Assembly: GCA_014379405.1 (NCBI GenBank)
Contig: JACMLU010000004.1
Span: 62,001 to 126,000 of the forward strand
Direction of reading: 5' to 3'
DNA: 64,000 nucleotides
Source: Flavobacterium sp.
Lineage (GTDB): Bacteria; Bacteroidota; Bacteroidia; Flavobacteriales; Flavobacteriaceae
Position 1 is the first letter of the stretch. Every line of letters starts with the position of its first letter. The position numbers were made by a program, and so were the translations under genes. The notes beneath the pieces are model-generated. The model ran no database searches and had not been told where the DNA came from. It worked only from the letters and a program-made list of their open reading frames with translations. Shown here piece by piece: positions 44,573-55,200 of this stretch.

Positions 44573-45623
44573 CTTGTTTTTTATTATGTATTAATTCTTT
44601 TAACAATTCGGACAAACTCATTGATGAACAACCAATTCTTTCGTCGGCGGCACCATAATAAACATATAAAGTATCATCAAAAACTACTGCGCCTGTAGGA
44701 TAGCACACATTGTTTACTTCTCCTTTCAATTCCCAGACTTCCTCGGGTTGGAATAATGGATAAGGTAATCTGGCAATTTCTATTTGGGGATTTTCTAATT
44801 CAAGTAATGCTGCACAAGCAGAATAAACATAGCCATTGATGGAAACATGAACACCGTGATAAATAATAAGCCAACCCAATTCCGTTTCTATTGGCGGACA
44901 ACCTCCACCGATATAACTTATTTCATGGTCATGTTTTGGCGAAAACAGGATTTGATCTTTAAAATCAATTAAATAATTTCGCCAAAACTCTTCGGACAAA
45001 TCCTCTAATGATTCAATTCCGGTTACTATTTGTATTTCAGGTTTAATACGATGAAGAAAACAGAATTTACCATTAATTTTTCTTGGAAAAAAAATAAGAC
45101 TTTTGTCCCATAACAATATTTTTAATCCCTCTTTTTCAACAATATGATTGTGCTGGTTATAACGATAGTATTTTTCGTCGGTTACATCATTTGTATCTAC
45201 TAAATCATCAAATTCCTCATACGTGATTTGGGGAACAATAATTCCTTTTTTGTCAAAATGAATTAAATCTTCGGATGTGGCTAGCGCTCCTGAGGCATTT
45301 ACACCATCATAAGCAGTGTAGCTAAGGTAATATAAATTTTCAATTTTTACAATTCTTGGATCCTCAATTCCATGACTTTCATAGTCAAATTCAGGAATAA
45401 GCAAAGGCGATTTCATTCGTTCCTCCACTTCCAATGGCCCCATTAATTTACAGTATCCTATACTAGAAAAATTCCCTTCCCTTACTGCCCTGTAAAATAG
45501 ATGAACAAAATCTCCTTCTCTAATAGCAGCGGGGTTTAAAACGCCTTCATTTTCAAAAATATGCGTTGTTTTTTCGAGTATTATTCCGTCTTTTTTTACT
45601 TGTATCATATCCGTAAAATTCAA
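44562..45623 (-). CDS. GH130 family glycoside phosphorylase
   Basis: The 353-aa protein is a five-bladed propeller glycoside hydrolase family 130 enzyme, seen in GIEDPRIVKIENLYYLSYTAYDG (about 89-112), FSPKHDHEISYIGGGCPPIET and LIIYHGVHV. GH130 enzymes phosphorolyse beta-mannosides (for example mannosyl-glucose) into sugar phosphates. It is translated just ahead of the glycosyltransferase and carries element copy g 54 bp upstream, linking saccharide turnover to the same regulon as dps. Confidence 0.9.
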   Translation of the reverse strand: MNFTDMIQVKKDGIILEKTTHIFENEGVLNPAAIREGDFVHLFYRAVREGNFSSIGYCKLMGPLEVEERMKSPLLIPEFDYESHGIEDPRIVKIENLYYLSYTAYDGVNASGALATSEDLIHFDKKGIIVPQITYEEFDDLVDTNDVTDEKYYRYNQHNHIVEKEGLKILLWDKSLIFFPRKINGKFCFLHRIKPEIQIVTGIESLEDLSEEFWRNYLIDFKDQILFSPKHDHEISYIGGGCPPIETELGWLIIYHGVHVSINGYVYSACAALLELENPQIEIARLPYPLFQPEEVWELKGEVNNVCYPTGAVVFDDTLYVYYGAADERIGCSSMSLSELLKELIHNKKQDEK

Positions 45624-45676
45624 TAATCCCCTTATTAGTAATGGATTATAAAGGTCGATTTTAAATAAACTAAGAA

Positions 45677-45713
45677 GTTATATAACTTTTGAAATATTTT
45701 ATATCATTCACAC
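45677..45713 (-). promoter_or_regulatory. 37-bp stress-island element, copy g
   Basis: Left half GTTATATAACTTTT at 45677 (a perfect palindrome GTTATATAAC), right half TTTATATCATTCACAC from 45698, spacing 21 bp. It lies 54 bp before the GH130 start, the shortest distance of the ten. Confidence 0.75.
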
Positions 45714-45756
45714 TTTTTACCAAAAACAACTAAGTCAAAAATTATTCAAAAAAAAA

Positions 45757-45782
45757 GGGGCTATCTCAAAAAGACAGCCCCC
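45757..45782 (-). terminator. Terminator of the L,D-transpeptidase gene
   Basis: GGGGCTATCT with AGACAGCCCC (one mismatch) forms a stable stem, followed by a T-run on the minus strand. It lies 20 bp after the stop and resembles the hairpin at 41271 in wording (..CTCAAAAAG..). Confidence 0.8.
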
Positions 45783-45801
45783 AAACAAAAACCAAAAAAA
45801 A

Positions 45802-47478
45802 TTATTCTCCAAAGATTTCATTTGACAGTTGCTGGTCTAAATTATAAATATCATTTCTGAAATTCAATTGTCCCTTATTGTCAACCCAGGAAGTGAAATA
45901 AACAATGTATACAGGAACTGTCGGTTTAATTGGAATACCGTATTCTTTATCGGTTTTTAAAATTTCATCCACTCTTTCTTGATTCCATTTTATATCTTTC
46001 CGAAGGAGATACATCAGCAATTTATTAGGGTTTTCAACCCGAATGCAGCCGTGACTGAATGCCCGTTTCGAGGCACTGAAAAGTCCTTTTGAAGGCGTGT
46101 CATGTAAATAAATATTGTAATTATTTGGAAATAAAAACTTCATTTTGCCTAAAGCATTTTCCCCACCCGGTTTTTGTCGAATGATAAAAGGAACATCTCC
46201 TTCGTATTTGTACCAATCTATAGTTGACGGATTTACGACTTTATCTCCCGAAAGCACTTCCATATTATTGTCTGCCAAATAATTTGGATTCTTTTTGATA
46301 TCGGGAATTATTTCATTTTTTATGATGCTGTTTGGAATATTCCAATACGGATTAAGCATAATTCGTGAAATGTTACCTTTGAAAATAGTGGTTTGTTTCA
46401 CGTCTTTTCCTACCACGACATTGGTTGTCCAGACTAATTTATTGTCTTCAATAACATGCAGTTTATATTCCGGAATATTAACGAGCAAATATTCTTTTTC
46501 CATTTCTACTGGAACCCAACGCAAACGCTCTAAATTGATCATTATTTGCTTGATTCTAAAATTAACCGATTTGTTTAATTCGGTAATCGTTGGGATGTTT
46601 AACTTTCCGTTTTCTACCAAACCCATTCGATGTTGAAAACTGCTAACCGCCTTGGCCAATTGACTCGTAAAAACAATATTTTTGTCATTGACCGGCAAAT
46701 CTCCCGTCAAAAACAAATATTGTTTTACCGACAATAAACATGAATCACTTTCGGTGATTGACAAAAGTTTTTTTGTGGTAACGACTGTAGGGAAACCTCC
46801 TTTTTTGGCAATTGCTCTGTATTCGCTAAGTTTTGCTTTCAATTTTACGTAATACTGATTGACCGGTTCTTGAATTTTTTCACCTTTATCCAGAACTACC
46901 AATGAGTCGAGCATGGCTTGATAGTTTTTCTTTTTTCGAGGAATATACCATTCCAGTTCATGAGGGTTTTTTGAGATTCCTCCATAAACTTTTTTTGAAT
47001 ACTTGAAAAAAGTGGTGGTAAGCAGCAATTCTAATTCCCTGACCCGACTTTCTTTAATAACAGAAGATTTTTCATCACTTGAAATTAAAGTAATCAAGGA
47101 ATCGAGTGGAATCTTTTTGAAACTTTCGTCATTAAAATCAGCGCCATAATTTTGCACTTTGTTATGGAAAATTGGGACAGCCGCCGTCATCCCTTTTTTA
47201 TTGAACCAGGCATATTGATATTCCCGGTTTTTATAAAATCGATATACTTCATTTTTAATGGTATCACTTTCTGGAAAAGTCCTAAAAAAATCATCCATCG
47301 CTGTTTCGTCCAGCATCAAATCTGAATAATTTTGAGCCGTATAAATACCAGAATCGGAATCTTTATTACTTTTTTTATTGCATCCCAATGTTAACAGCGT
47401 TGCAACAGAAAGTACAAGAATTATTATGCCTTTGAGTCCCGCCTTAAAAATGGTTGTAATATTGGAGATGGAATACAT
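45802..47478 (-). CDS. L,D-transpeptidase (YcbB-like) lipoprotein
   Basis: The 558-aa protein has a lipoprotein-type signal (LLTLGC, Cys about 33), a scaffold domain, a peptidoglycan-binding-like segment (SQLAKAVSSFQHRMGLVENGKLNIPTITELN, about 275-305) and a YkuD domain with the catalytic motif HDTP...FSHGCIRVENP (Cys about 478). It forms 3-3 cross-links in peptidoglycan, a stress-resistant alternative to penicillin-binding proteins. All catalytic residues are present. It lies 47 bp after the AI-2E transporter gene stop. Confidence 0.92.
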   Translation of the reverse strand: MYSISNITTIFKAGLKGIIILVLSVATLLTLGCNKKSNKDSDSGIYTAQNYSDLMLDETAMDDFFRTFPESDTIKNEVYRFYKNREYQYAWFNKKGMTAAVPIFHNKVQNYGADFNDESFKKIPLDSLITLISSDEKSSVIKESRVRELELLLTTTFFKYSKKVYGGISKNPHELEWYIPRKKKNYQAMLDSLVVLDKGEKIQEPVNQYYVKLKAKLSEYRAIAKKGGFPTVVTTKKLLSITESDSCLLSVKQYLFLTGDLPVNDKNIVFTSQLAKAVSSFQHRMGLVENGKLNIPTITELNKSVNFRIKQIMINLERLRWVPVEMEKEYLLVNIPEYKLHVIEDNKLVWTTNVVVGKDVKQTTIFKGNISRIMLNPYWNIPNSIIKNEIIPDIKKNPNYLADNNMEVLSGDKVVNPSTIDWYKYEGDVPFIIRQKPGGENALGKMKFLFPNNYNIYLHDTPSKGLFSASKRAFSHGCIRVENPNKLLMYLLRKDIKWNQERVDEILKTDKEYGIPIKPTVPVYIVYFTSWVDNKGQLNFRNDIYNLDQQLSNEIFGE

Positions 47479-47525
47479 ATTTATTTTTTTAATTGTTAAA
47501 CTTGCAAATTCAAGAGTTTAATAAA

Positions 47526-48596
47526 CTACTTGGCTTTGATTTTCTTCATAAAACCAAGCTCTTTTTTTTCGGCATCAACTCCTCCAATCAAAAAACCATA
47601 GGGCTTTAAGGATTCTATGTGGTCACAAATAATTTTAAGTATACCAATCATTGGTATGGCAAGAATCAATCCCGATATTCCCCAAATCAATTCACCAAGA
47701 ACAAGCGCAAAAATGGTAAATAGCGGATTTACTTTTACCTGTGGTCCTAAAATTAGAGGTTCCAATACCCAGCCCTGAAACATTTGAATTATTACATATA
47801 CAAGAACAATACCTCCTAACATAGTAAAATCAGCTCCGTGCAAGGCTGAAACCAGAAACGTAAGAGTAGTTCCTATAATATTACCAACGTAGGGAACTAT
47901 CTCAAGCAACCCACAAAGTATGGCAAAAAACAACGCATTTTCGACTCCAAGCAAACCGAAACCAATTCCATACAGTAACCATAAAATTACAATCATTTTA
48001 GAAATTCCCAACAAATATTGTTGAGAAATATTGGCGGCACTACTTATAAGATCTTCCATATTGGCCTGTTGTGAAGACTCCGTGTATTTTACAAAAAAAA
48101 CCTTGATATGAACCCGATAATATAAAAGGAAAAGAAAATAGACCAACACTAAAATTAGATTCGTAAAAAAATACGCTAGTGATTCCACTAACATTTGCAT
48201 AATAGTGCCATACGAAGGCTGCTCGCTTTTAAGTATCTGAAATTGCTCTTTAAATGATAAATCTAAATGATCGTATATATACAACTGAACACTACTTACC
48301 GTTTCAATTGCCATTTTTTTCATCATCTCAAAATCATTGACCAAATCATAAATTTTCCAACTGAGCAAGGCAACAATACTGGCCATACCCAATACTAATG
48401 TCAAAAAACAAATAAAAACAGCCAAGCCCTTGGGCGTTTTCTTTCTTTCCATCCAATTGCAAAAAGGCAAGAATAGAGTAGCCAATATTCCTCCAATAAA
48501 TAACGGCATCAAAAAAGATTTTGCATAATACAATCCTGCAAAAACAAGAAAGAGTAGTAGCAATTTTTTTATTAATGACGTTATTGTGGATGTCAT
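47526..48596 (-). CDS. AI-2E family transporter
   Basis: The 356-aa membrane protein has eight predicted helices in the 2+1+5 arrangement of the AI-2E/PerM family, with GFGLLGVENALFFAILCGLLEIVPYVGNIIGTTLTFL (about 211-247) and EPLILGPQVKVNPLFTIFALVLGELIWGISGLILAIPM as signature segments. Despite the name, members transport varied substrates, some acting as Na+/H+ antiporters. No substrate can be assigned. It lies 35 bp after the 64-aa gene. Confidence 0.9.
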   Translation of the reverse strand: MTSTITSLIKKLLLLFLVFAGLYYAKSFLMPLFIGGILATLFLPFCNWMERKKTPKGLAVFICFLTLVLGMASIVALLSWKIYDLVNDFEMMKKMAIETVSSVQLYIYDHLDLSFKEQFQILKSEQPSYGTIMQMLVESLAYFFTNLILVLVYFLFLLYYRVHIKVFFVKYTESSQQANMEDLISSAANISQQYLLGISKMIVILWLLYGIGFGLLGVENALFFAILCGLLEIVPYVGNIIGTTLTFLVSALHGADFTMLGGIVLVYVIIQMFQGWVLEPLILGPQVKVNPLFTIFALVLGELIWGISGLILAIPMIGILKIICDHIESLKPYGFLIGGVDAEKKELGFMKKIKAK

Positions 48597-48631
48597 AGCT
48601 TTTGGATTTTTGTATAAAACAAAGTCTTACT

Positions 48632-48826
48632 CTATGATTCGTCTTTTGTGGTACGAACAAGGCTAATTCCGGAAACGAAAAACACGATGCCGAGTATGCC
48701 GTAAATAATAAGTTCTTTTACATCTTTAGTACCACCTGAAGTATCAGAAAAAACTACGGCAGTATAAATTAGTCCAGCTATCCCTAGACCCGTGAGCAAT
48801 GCTCCAAAAATTCTTTTTAGATTCAT
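48632..48826 (-). CDS. Small membrane protein
   Basis: The 64-aa protein has two transmembrane helices (about 8-28 and 38-57) separated by SDTSGGTKDVKEL. Such small proteins of unknown function are frequent in stress islands of Flavobacteria. It probably starts the minus-strand set leading to the transporter and L,D-transpeptidase, although no 37-bp element lies directly before it; readthrough from 50240 is possible. Confidence 0.65.
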   Translation of the reverse strand: MNLKRIFGALLTGLGIAGLIYTAVVFSDTSGGTKDVKELIIYGILGIVFFVSGISLVRTTKDES

Positions 48827-48956
48827 AATATTTAATTTTAATTGTTTAGAAAACGAACTTAATATGGATACGCTTTAATTAATAAAAAAAGCAGCACTCT
48901 CCATATATTTTATATTTTGATTAATAGAGTTTGTCAGCGCCAGATTAATCATTCTT

Positions 48957-50240
<1,284 letters not shown>

Positions 50241-50494
50241 GATATTCTAGTTAAATTTTCAATCTAAAAACACGATAAAAGCTAGCTTAGCTTTGGCATT
50301 ATTAGAAGTTATAGGCATTAAAATTTGGAACAAAAAAAGTTGTTTGAAATGTTTTAAATAAGGATTCAAAAAAAGAAAAATAGTAAACCACAAATAGTAC
50401 AATAGTGTTCAACAGGGATATATTATACTGATTTCAAAAACAATACAATTATTGTCAAGACACCCAAATTGCACTATTTATGGTTGATGTCTTT

Positions 50495-50584
50495 TTAACC
50501 AAGTTCTTCTGAAACATACCCTAAACATGAATTAAAGAATGATAGGATTCCCACCAAACTGATAAAAAAAACGAACTTTTTCAT
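50495..50584 (-). CDS. Short lipoprotein ORF (29 aa), possibly a truncated gene
   Basis: A 29-codon minus-strand ORF begins MKKFVFFISLVGILSFFNSC, a good lipoprotein signal with the Cys at 20, and ends nine residues later (LGYVSEELG). In related genomes I recall longer YXWGXW-type lipoproteins with similar starts, so this may be the remnant of one. It lies 122 bp downstream of element copy h and is the only candidate gene in the 586-bp gap 50241-50827, the rest of which shows nothing else. Confidence 0.45.
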   Translation of the reverse strand: MKKFVFFISLVGILSFFNSCLGYVSEELG

Positions 50585-50705
50585 ATTATTTTTTTTAATT
50601 ATTTTGTTGTTTTGAGTTTTCAGGCCTAATGGCAATCATACCTAAAGATTTATTTTCATATTTAAAATTGACAATACAAAGTTGGGTTAGTTCCTCATAA
50701 AATGT

Positions 50706-50742
50706 GTTATACAATTCTATGCAAAAGTTACATCATTCACAC
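50706..50742 (-). promoter_or_regulatory. 37-bp stress-island element, copy h
   Basis: Left half GTTATACAATTCT at 50706, right half GTTACATCATTCACAC from 50727, spacing 21 bp. The first gene downstream is the short lipoprotein ORF, then the DUF6600 gene. Confidence 0.7.
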
Positions 50743-50777
50743 CCACCCCTATATACTATTGCTTTACAAACAGCAAA

Positions 50778-50804
50778 AAGAGGCAGTCTCTCGAAAGCCT
50801 CTTT
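50778..50804 (-). terminator. Terminator of the DUF3494 gene
   Basis: AAAGAGGC with GCCTCTTT forms an 8-bp stem 24 bp after the DUF3494 stop, with a following T-run on the minus strand. Confidence 0.75.
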
Positions 50805-50827
50805 GGATATCAAAAAAATAATTTGAA

Positions 50828-51655
50828 TTATTGTGGAAGCGTAACCGTGCTCATTTGAAGAGTTACGGCAGTTTGAGCCAACATTCTTCCGTTTATCGTG
50901 GCTCCTGTTTGCAAATTAATTCCTGTTTTACCCAGAATGTTTCCTTCAAAATGACTCGTGGTTCCGAAAGTAACGGCATCAGAAACAACCCAAAAAATAT
51001 TTTTGGCCTGAACTCCTCCAGCCAAAGTAACCCTAACGGCAGAACTCATTTTAAGAGTACCTGCAACTTGGAAAATAAAAACGTCGGTTGGGCTACCAGA
51101 AATGGTAATATCTGTTGGGATGTTAAGGGCGCTTGTCCATTTATACAAACCCGGAGTAAGTGTTTTTCCACCTATAGTTCCAGCACCTAAATTCAAAAAA
51201 TCAGGATTGGATCGTCCAGCCGCATCTGTATATGCAGTTTGCATATCACCTATGGCAGCCGTCAACATAGCTGCGCTAGTAGTCTTACATGCAGGACCTG
51301 CAGCATCAACAGAAAACACACTTCCTGTTACTTCACCACAACTTACTACCATAGCTGCACCGGTGATTGGGCTTGTACCAATATTCCCGGTAATAGTAGA
51401 TTTATAAACACTGGTAATTCCTGTTTTTGACAGAATTACAAAATCACCAGCAACTCCAAGATTAACTGCTCTTACTGGATTGGATAATTCAGAATTAATG
51501 CTTGATTCTGCAGAAATTTCTGAAGTTAAGGGAGCAGTTAACAAAGTTTCTTGAGTTGCCGCAGAAGCCGTAGGATAGCTTTCTTGATTATCGCAACTTG
51601 ACAGCAAAACAACCGCTAGCATTGCTGCGGCTGAAAACACATTTTTTAATTTCAT
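50828..51655 (-). CDS. Lipoprotein with DUF3494 (ice-binding-like) domain
   Basis: The 275-aa protein has a lipobox (LLSSC, Cys about 21), a short Ser/Thr-rich linker and a DUF3494 domain (about 65-275): AGDFVILSKTGITSVYKSTITGNIG and TPGLYKWTSALNIPTDITISG. The beta-solenoid-like repeats match the ice-binding protein family; ice binding itself cannot be read from sequence. It differs from the 589-aa protein at 32530 by lacking Ig-like repeats. Element copy i lies 68 bp upstream and a terminator follows, so it is a single-gene unit. Confidence 0.9.
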   Translation of the reverse strand: MKLKNVFSAAAMLAVVLLSSCDNQESYPTASAATQETLLTAPLTSEISAESSINSELSNPVRAVNLGVAGDFVILSKTGITSVYKSTITGNIGTSPITGAAMVVSCGEVTGSVFSVDAAGPACKTTSAAMLTAAIGDMQTAYTDAAGRSNPDFLNLGAGTIGGKTLTPGLYKWTSALNIPTDITISGSPTDVFIFQVAGTLKMSSAVRVTLAGGVQAKNIFWVVSDAVTFGTTSHFEGNILGKTGINLQTGATINGRMLAQTAVTLQMSTVTLPQ

Positions 51656-51722
51656 TATAAAAAGATTGGGGGCGTGACTTATTTATCACGGTATAAAGGT
51701 GAGTGGTTGTACAGCAATATTT

Positions 51723-51759
51723 CTTATATAATTTATTATTTAAATTACATTATTCACAC
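51723..51759 (-). promoter_or_regulatory. 37-bp stress-island element, copy i
   Basis: Left half CTTATATAATTTA at 51723, right half ATTACATTATTCACAC from 51744, spacing 21 bp. An additional half-like GTTGTACAGC at 51706 is offset by 17 bp. The element is 68 bp before the DUF3494 start. Confidence 0.65.
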
Positions 51760-51853
51760 ATTATACATAAAAAATCAGAAGTAATTATAAAAAAAATGAC
51801 GCAATTTTTTTTACAAATTGCATCATACGAACTGTTTTAAAAAACAAAAAAAC

Positions 51854-52288
51854 TTACATCCTATCCATATACCAACCTAACTCTTTTTCCATTTTTTTAT
51901 ATTTAAAAATGGTTGGGATAATTTTTTGCAAACGCATAAAAGCCGTTTCGCTTTTCACTACATAATCAAAAGCTTTATGGTGCATACATTTTACGGCAAC
52001 ATCAATTTTGTCTTGTGAGGACAGCATTACTACCGGAATGTCAGGGTTGAAAGCTTTAATTTTATCCAACGTATCTATTCCGTTCATCGCTGTTTTATCG
52101 ATACCGTCTAATTGATAGTCCAAAATAATAGCATCTGGTTTGTTTGACAAATGTGCTATGCAAAGTTCTCCTGTTGCATAGGTTTCAATTTCAAAATCGG
52201 CATGATCCATAAATTCAATTTCCAATGATTTTAGAAACAAAGCGTCATCATCTACCAAGAACAGTTTAATTTTATTTTCGTTTTTCAC
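51854..52288 (-). CDS. Single-domain response regulator
   Basis: The 144-aa protein is a receiver domain only: acidic pocket LVDDDALFL (about 11-19), phosphoacceptor Asp in AIILDYQL (about 56), Ser in VVMLSSQD and Lys in VVKSE. There is no output domain, so it probably passes phosphoryl groups or binds a partner. The start overlaps the hybrid kinase stop by 4 bases (52285-52288), indicating that kinase and regulator are co-translated. Confidence 0.92.
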   Translation of the reverse strand: MKNENKIKLFLVDDDALFLKSLEIEFMDHADFEIETYATGELCIAHLSNKPDAIILDYQLDGIDKTAMNGIDTLDKIKAFNPDIPVVMLSSQDKIDVAVKCMHHKAFDYVVKSETAFMRLQKIIPTIFKYKKMEKELGWYMDRM

Positions 52289-55200
52289 AATGTAGCGTTT
52301 TTAATTAGGTTAAATTCTATTTCTAATTCTTCGCAAGCTAGACTACAACTGGTTTCCAACTTGACAACCATTTCGGCTGTATCGTCGGTGAATTGATTTG
52401 TTTTTGCAGCTTCCTGTATTTCTTTTGCCATATTTTCCAACTCTGGGTTCATCCCCATTATGGAAAAAGACGGAATGATTTTATGCACAGATGCACCTAA
52501 TAATTCCCAATCTTTATCGATAACACTTTGCTTCATAGCCTCAATTAATGGTGGTGTTTGTTGCATATAAATTGAAATCATTTCCATCATCAACTTTGGA
52601 TTGGATTTTGTCCGAATCCCTAGATAATCCAAATTAGTATATTTTATTTTTTTCATTTTAGTTGGATTTTTAGTCCTTTTTGGAATTCCTTGGTTTTTTA
52701 CGCTACCAACAATTTTGCTGTACAATAAACGCTCATCAACAGGTTTTGCAATATAATCGTTCATCCCCACGGCTTTACATTTTGCCAAATCAACTGTGGT
52801 TACATCGGCCGTTAGAGCAATAATTGGGATATCCAGATTCATTGTATTCCTGATGTATTCCGTAGCTTCAAATCCATTCATTACAGGCATCTGCAAATCC
52901 ATTAAAACGACATCGTAATCCTCCTTTTCTAGTTTTTCGATGGCAATCTTTCCGTTTTCGGCAATGTCCCGTTCAAATCCAAAATCATCCAAAAGAGTCT
53001 TCATCAGTAATTGATTTAGAGGCATATCTTCAACAACCAATACTTTTATATTTCTGATTTCGGTCTCCAGTTCTACCATTTCGGTTTCCAGTTCAGCATT
53101 CACATTAGTTTTCAGAAAACGCAATACAAAACTAAAAATAGATCCTTCATCGATTTGACTTTTCACACTAACAGTTCCGCCTTGTGGCTCGACCAATTGT
53201 TTAACGATGGCCAATCCAAGTCCAGTTCCTCCATACAATCTGGAAGTTCCGGTGGTTGCTTGCTGAAAATCGTCAAAAATTGTGTCAATTTTACTCTCTG
53301 TTATTCCAATTCCGGTGTCTGCAATGGCAAATTCAACCGTGGCACTTTCTTCATCTTCATCAAGCAAATGAACGCTTACTGTAATTTTTCCTTTTGAGGT
53401 AAATTTAATGGCGTTGCTGACCAAGTTCAAAATAATTTGGTGCAAACGAACAGGATCTCCAAGTAATACCTTTGGAATATTGGTATCATATTCTGTAACC
53501 AATTCCAAATTTTTCTCCTGAATTTTGGTTTCAAAAACGTGTAGCATATCCGAAATAGAGGCGGCTAATTTAAACGGAACCTGCTCAAATGTCATTTTCC
53601 CTGCATCAACTTTTGCTAAGTCTAGAATGTCATTTATTAGTACAATCAAGGCATCACCACTCATTTTTATGGCTGATAAATATTCCTTTTGTTTGGAGTT
53701 CAAATCTGTTTTCAATACCACTTTGGTAAATCCGATGATGGCATTCATTGGTGTACGAATTTCATGACTCATATTCGACAAAAATTGCTGCTTTGCTTTT
53801 ACGGCATTTTCGGCAATGAGTGTGGCATCTTCCGCATTTCTTTTTTCTTCTTCGGCAATTTCGGTGGCTAGTTCTGCAAATATTCTGGCTTCAATCAATT
53901 CTGTTGCGATTCGCTTTTGGTCGGTAACGTCTCTAGCCACAATAACGACTCCCAATACATTTCCTTTATCATCTTTATACACCGATCCGTTGAACAACAC
54001 ATCGGTGAGTTCGCCATTTGCATTTCGTAGCGTAAGCGGTGCATCGGCAACCGATCCTTTTTTAAAGACTTCTTGATAGACTTCACTAGCCATTTGCTGA
54101 TCCGTGAAATAATCGAAAAAGTCGGAACCTATAAGTTCCTCTCGCTTCATTCCGGTAATATTTACCGTTGCTTCATTCATATCGGTTATCTTGCCTTCGA
54201 TGTTTATGGTAACCAATGGATCACGGCTGGCTTCAATTAAACTCAAAGAATATTTAGACGATAATTTTGCGGAATACGTGAGTGCTTCCAGTTCCTTTCT
54301 TGCTATTTCTCTTTTTTCTTTCTCTTTGTTCTGAAAGTCAAGTTCTATGTCGGCAATAACCAATTCATTGGCTCTTTTTATTTTTTCCTTGTTTTGAAAA
54401 ACAAGCTCTTTGTTGGCAATAACTAATTCAGCCGCACGGTTTTCTTTTTCAATATTTTGATAGGCCAATTCCATATTGGCAATGCCCAACTCGTTTGCCC
54501 GTTTTTCCTTTTCTTCGTTTTGATAAGCCAATTCCTTATTGGCAATACCCAATTCGTTTGCCCGTTTTTCCTTTTCTCCGTTTTGATAAGCCAATTCCTT
54601 ATTAGCAATACCCAACTCGTTTGCCCGTTTTTCTTTTTCTTCGTTTTGAAAAGCCAGTTCCACATTGGCTATACCCAACTCGTTTGCACGTTTTTCCTTT
54701 TCTCCGTTTTGATAAGCCAATTCCTTATTGGCAATACCCAATTCATTTGCCCGTTTTTCCTTTTCTCCGTTTTGATAAGCCAGTTCCACATTGGCAATAC
54801 CCAATTCGTTTGCCCGTTTTTCCTTTTCTACGTTTTGAAAAGCCAGTTCCACATTGGCAATACCCAATTCTTTGTTTGCAATTCGCAATTCCAATGCCCA
54901 TTTTTGTTCAGCAATATCTCTGGCCACAACCACAACCCCCAAAACATTACCAATTCCATCTTTATAAACAGAACCGTTGAATAAAACATCTGTTAATTTT
55001 CCGTTTTTGTGACGAAGTGTAAGTGGAGAATCTGCAACAAAACCTTTAGCAAATACTTCCTTATAGACTTCTCTTGCCATTTGTGGTTCTGTAAAATAAT
55101 CGAAGAAATCAGAACCTATGAGTGATTTACGCTCTATACCCGTAATATTTACCGTTGCTTGATTTGTATCCATAATCTTGCCTTTGACATTAATAGTGAC

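Noticed and set aside
54310..54876. Possible CRISPR-like array
   Set aside because: The units are contiguous 63-bp coding repeats without spacers and lie within a kinase gene. No cas gene is present in the window.
54457..54984. Plus-strand frame of 175 codons with 21-residue repeats
   Set aside because: It is the reverse complement of the tandem repeats in the hybrid kinase and has no signal or promoter of its own.
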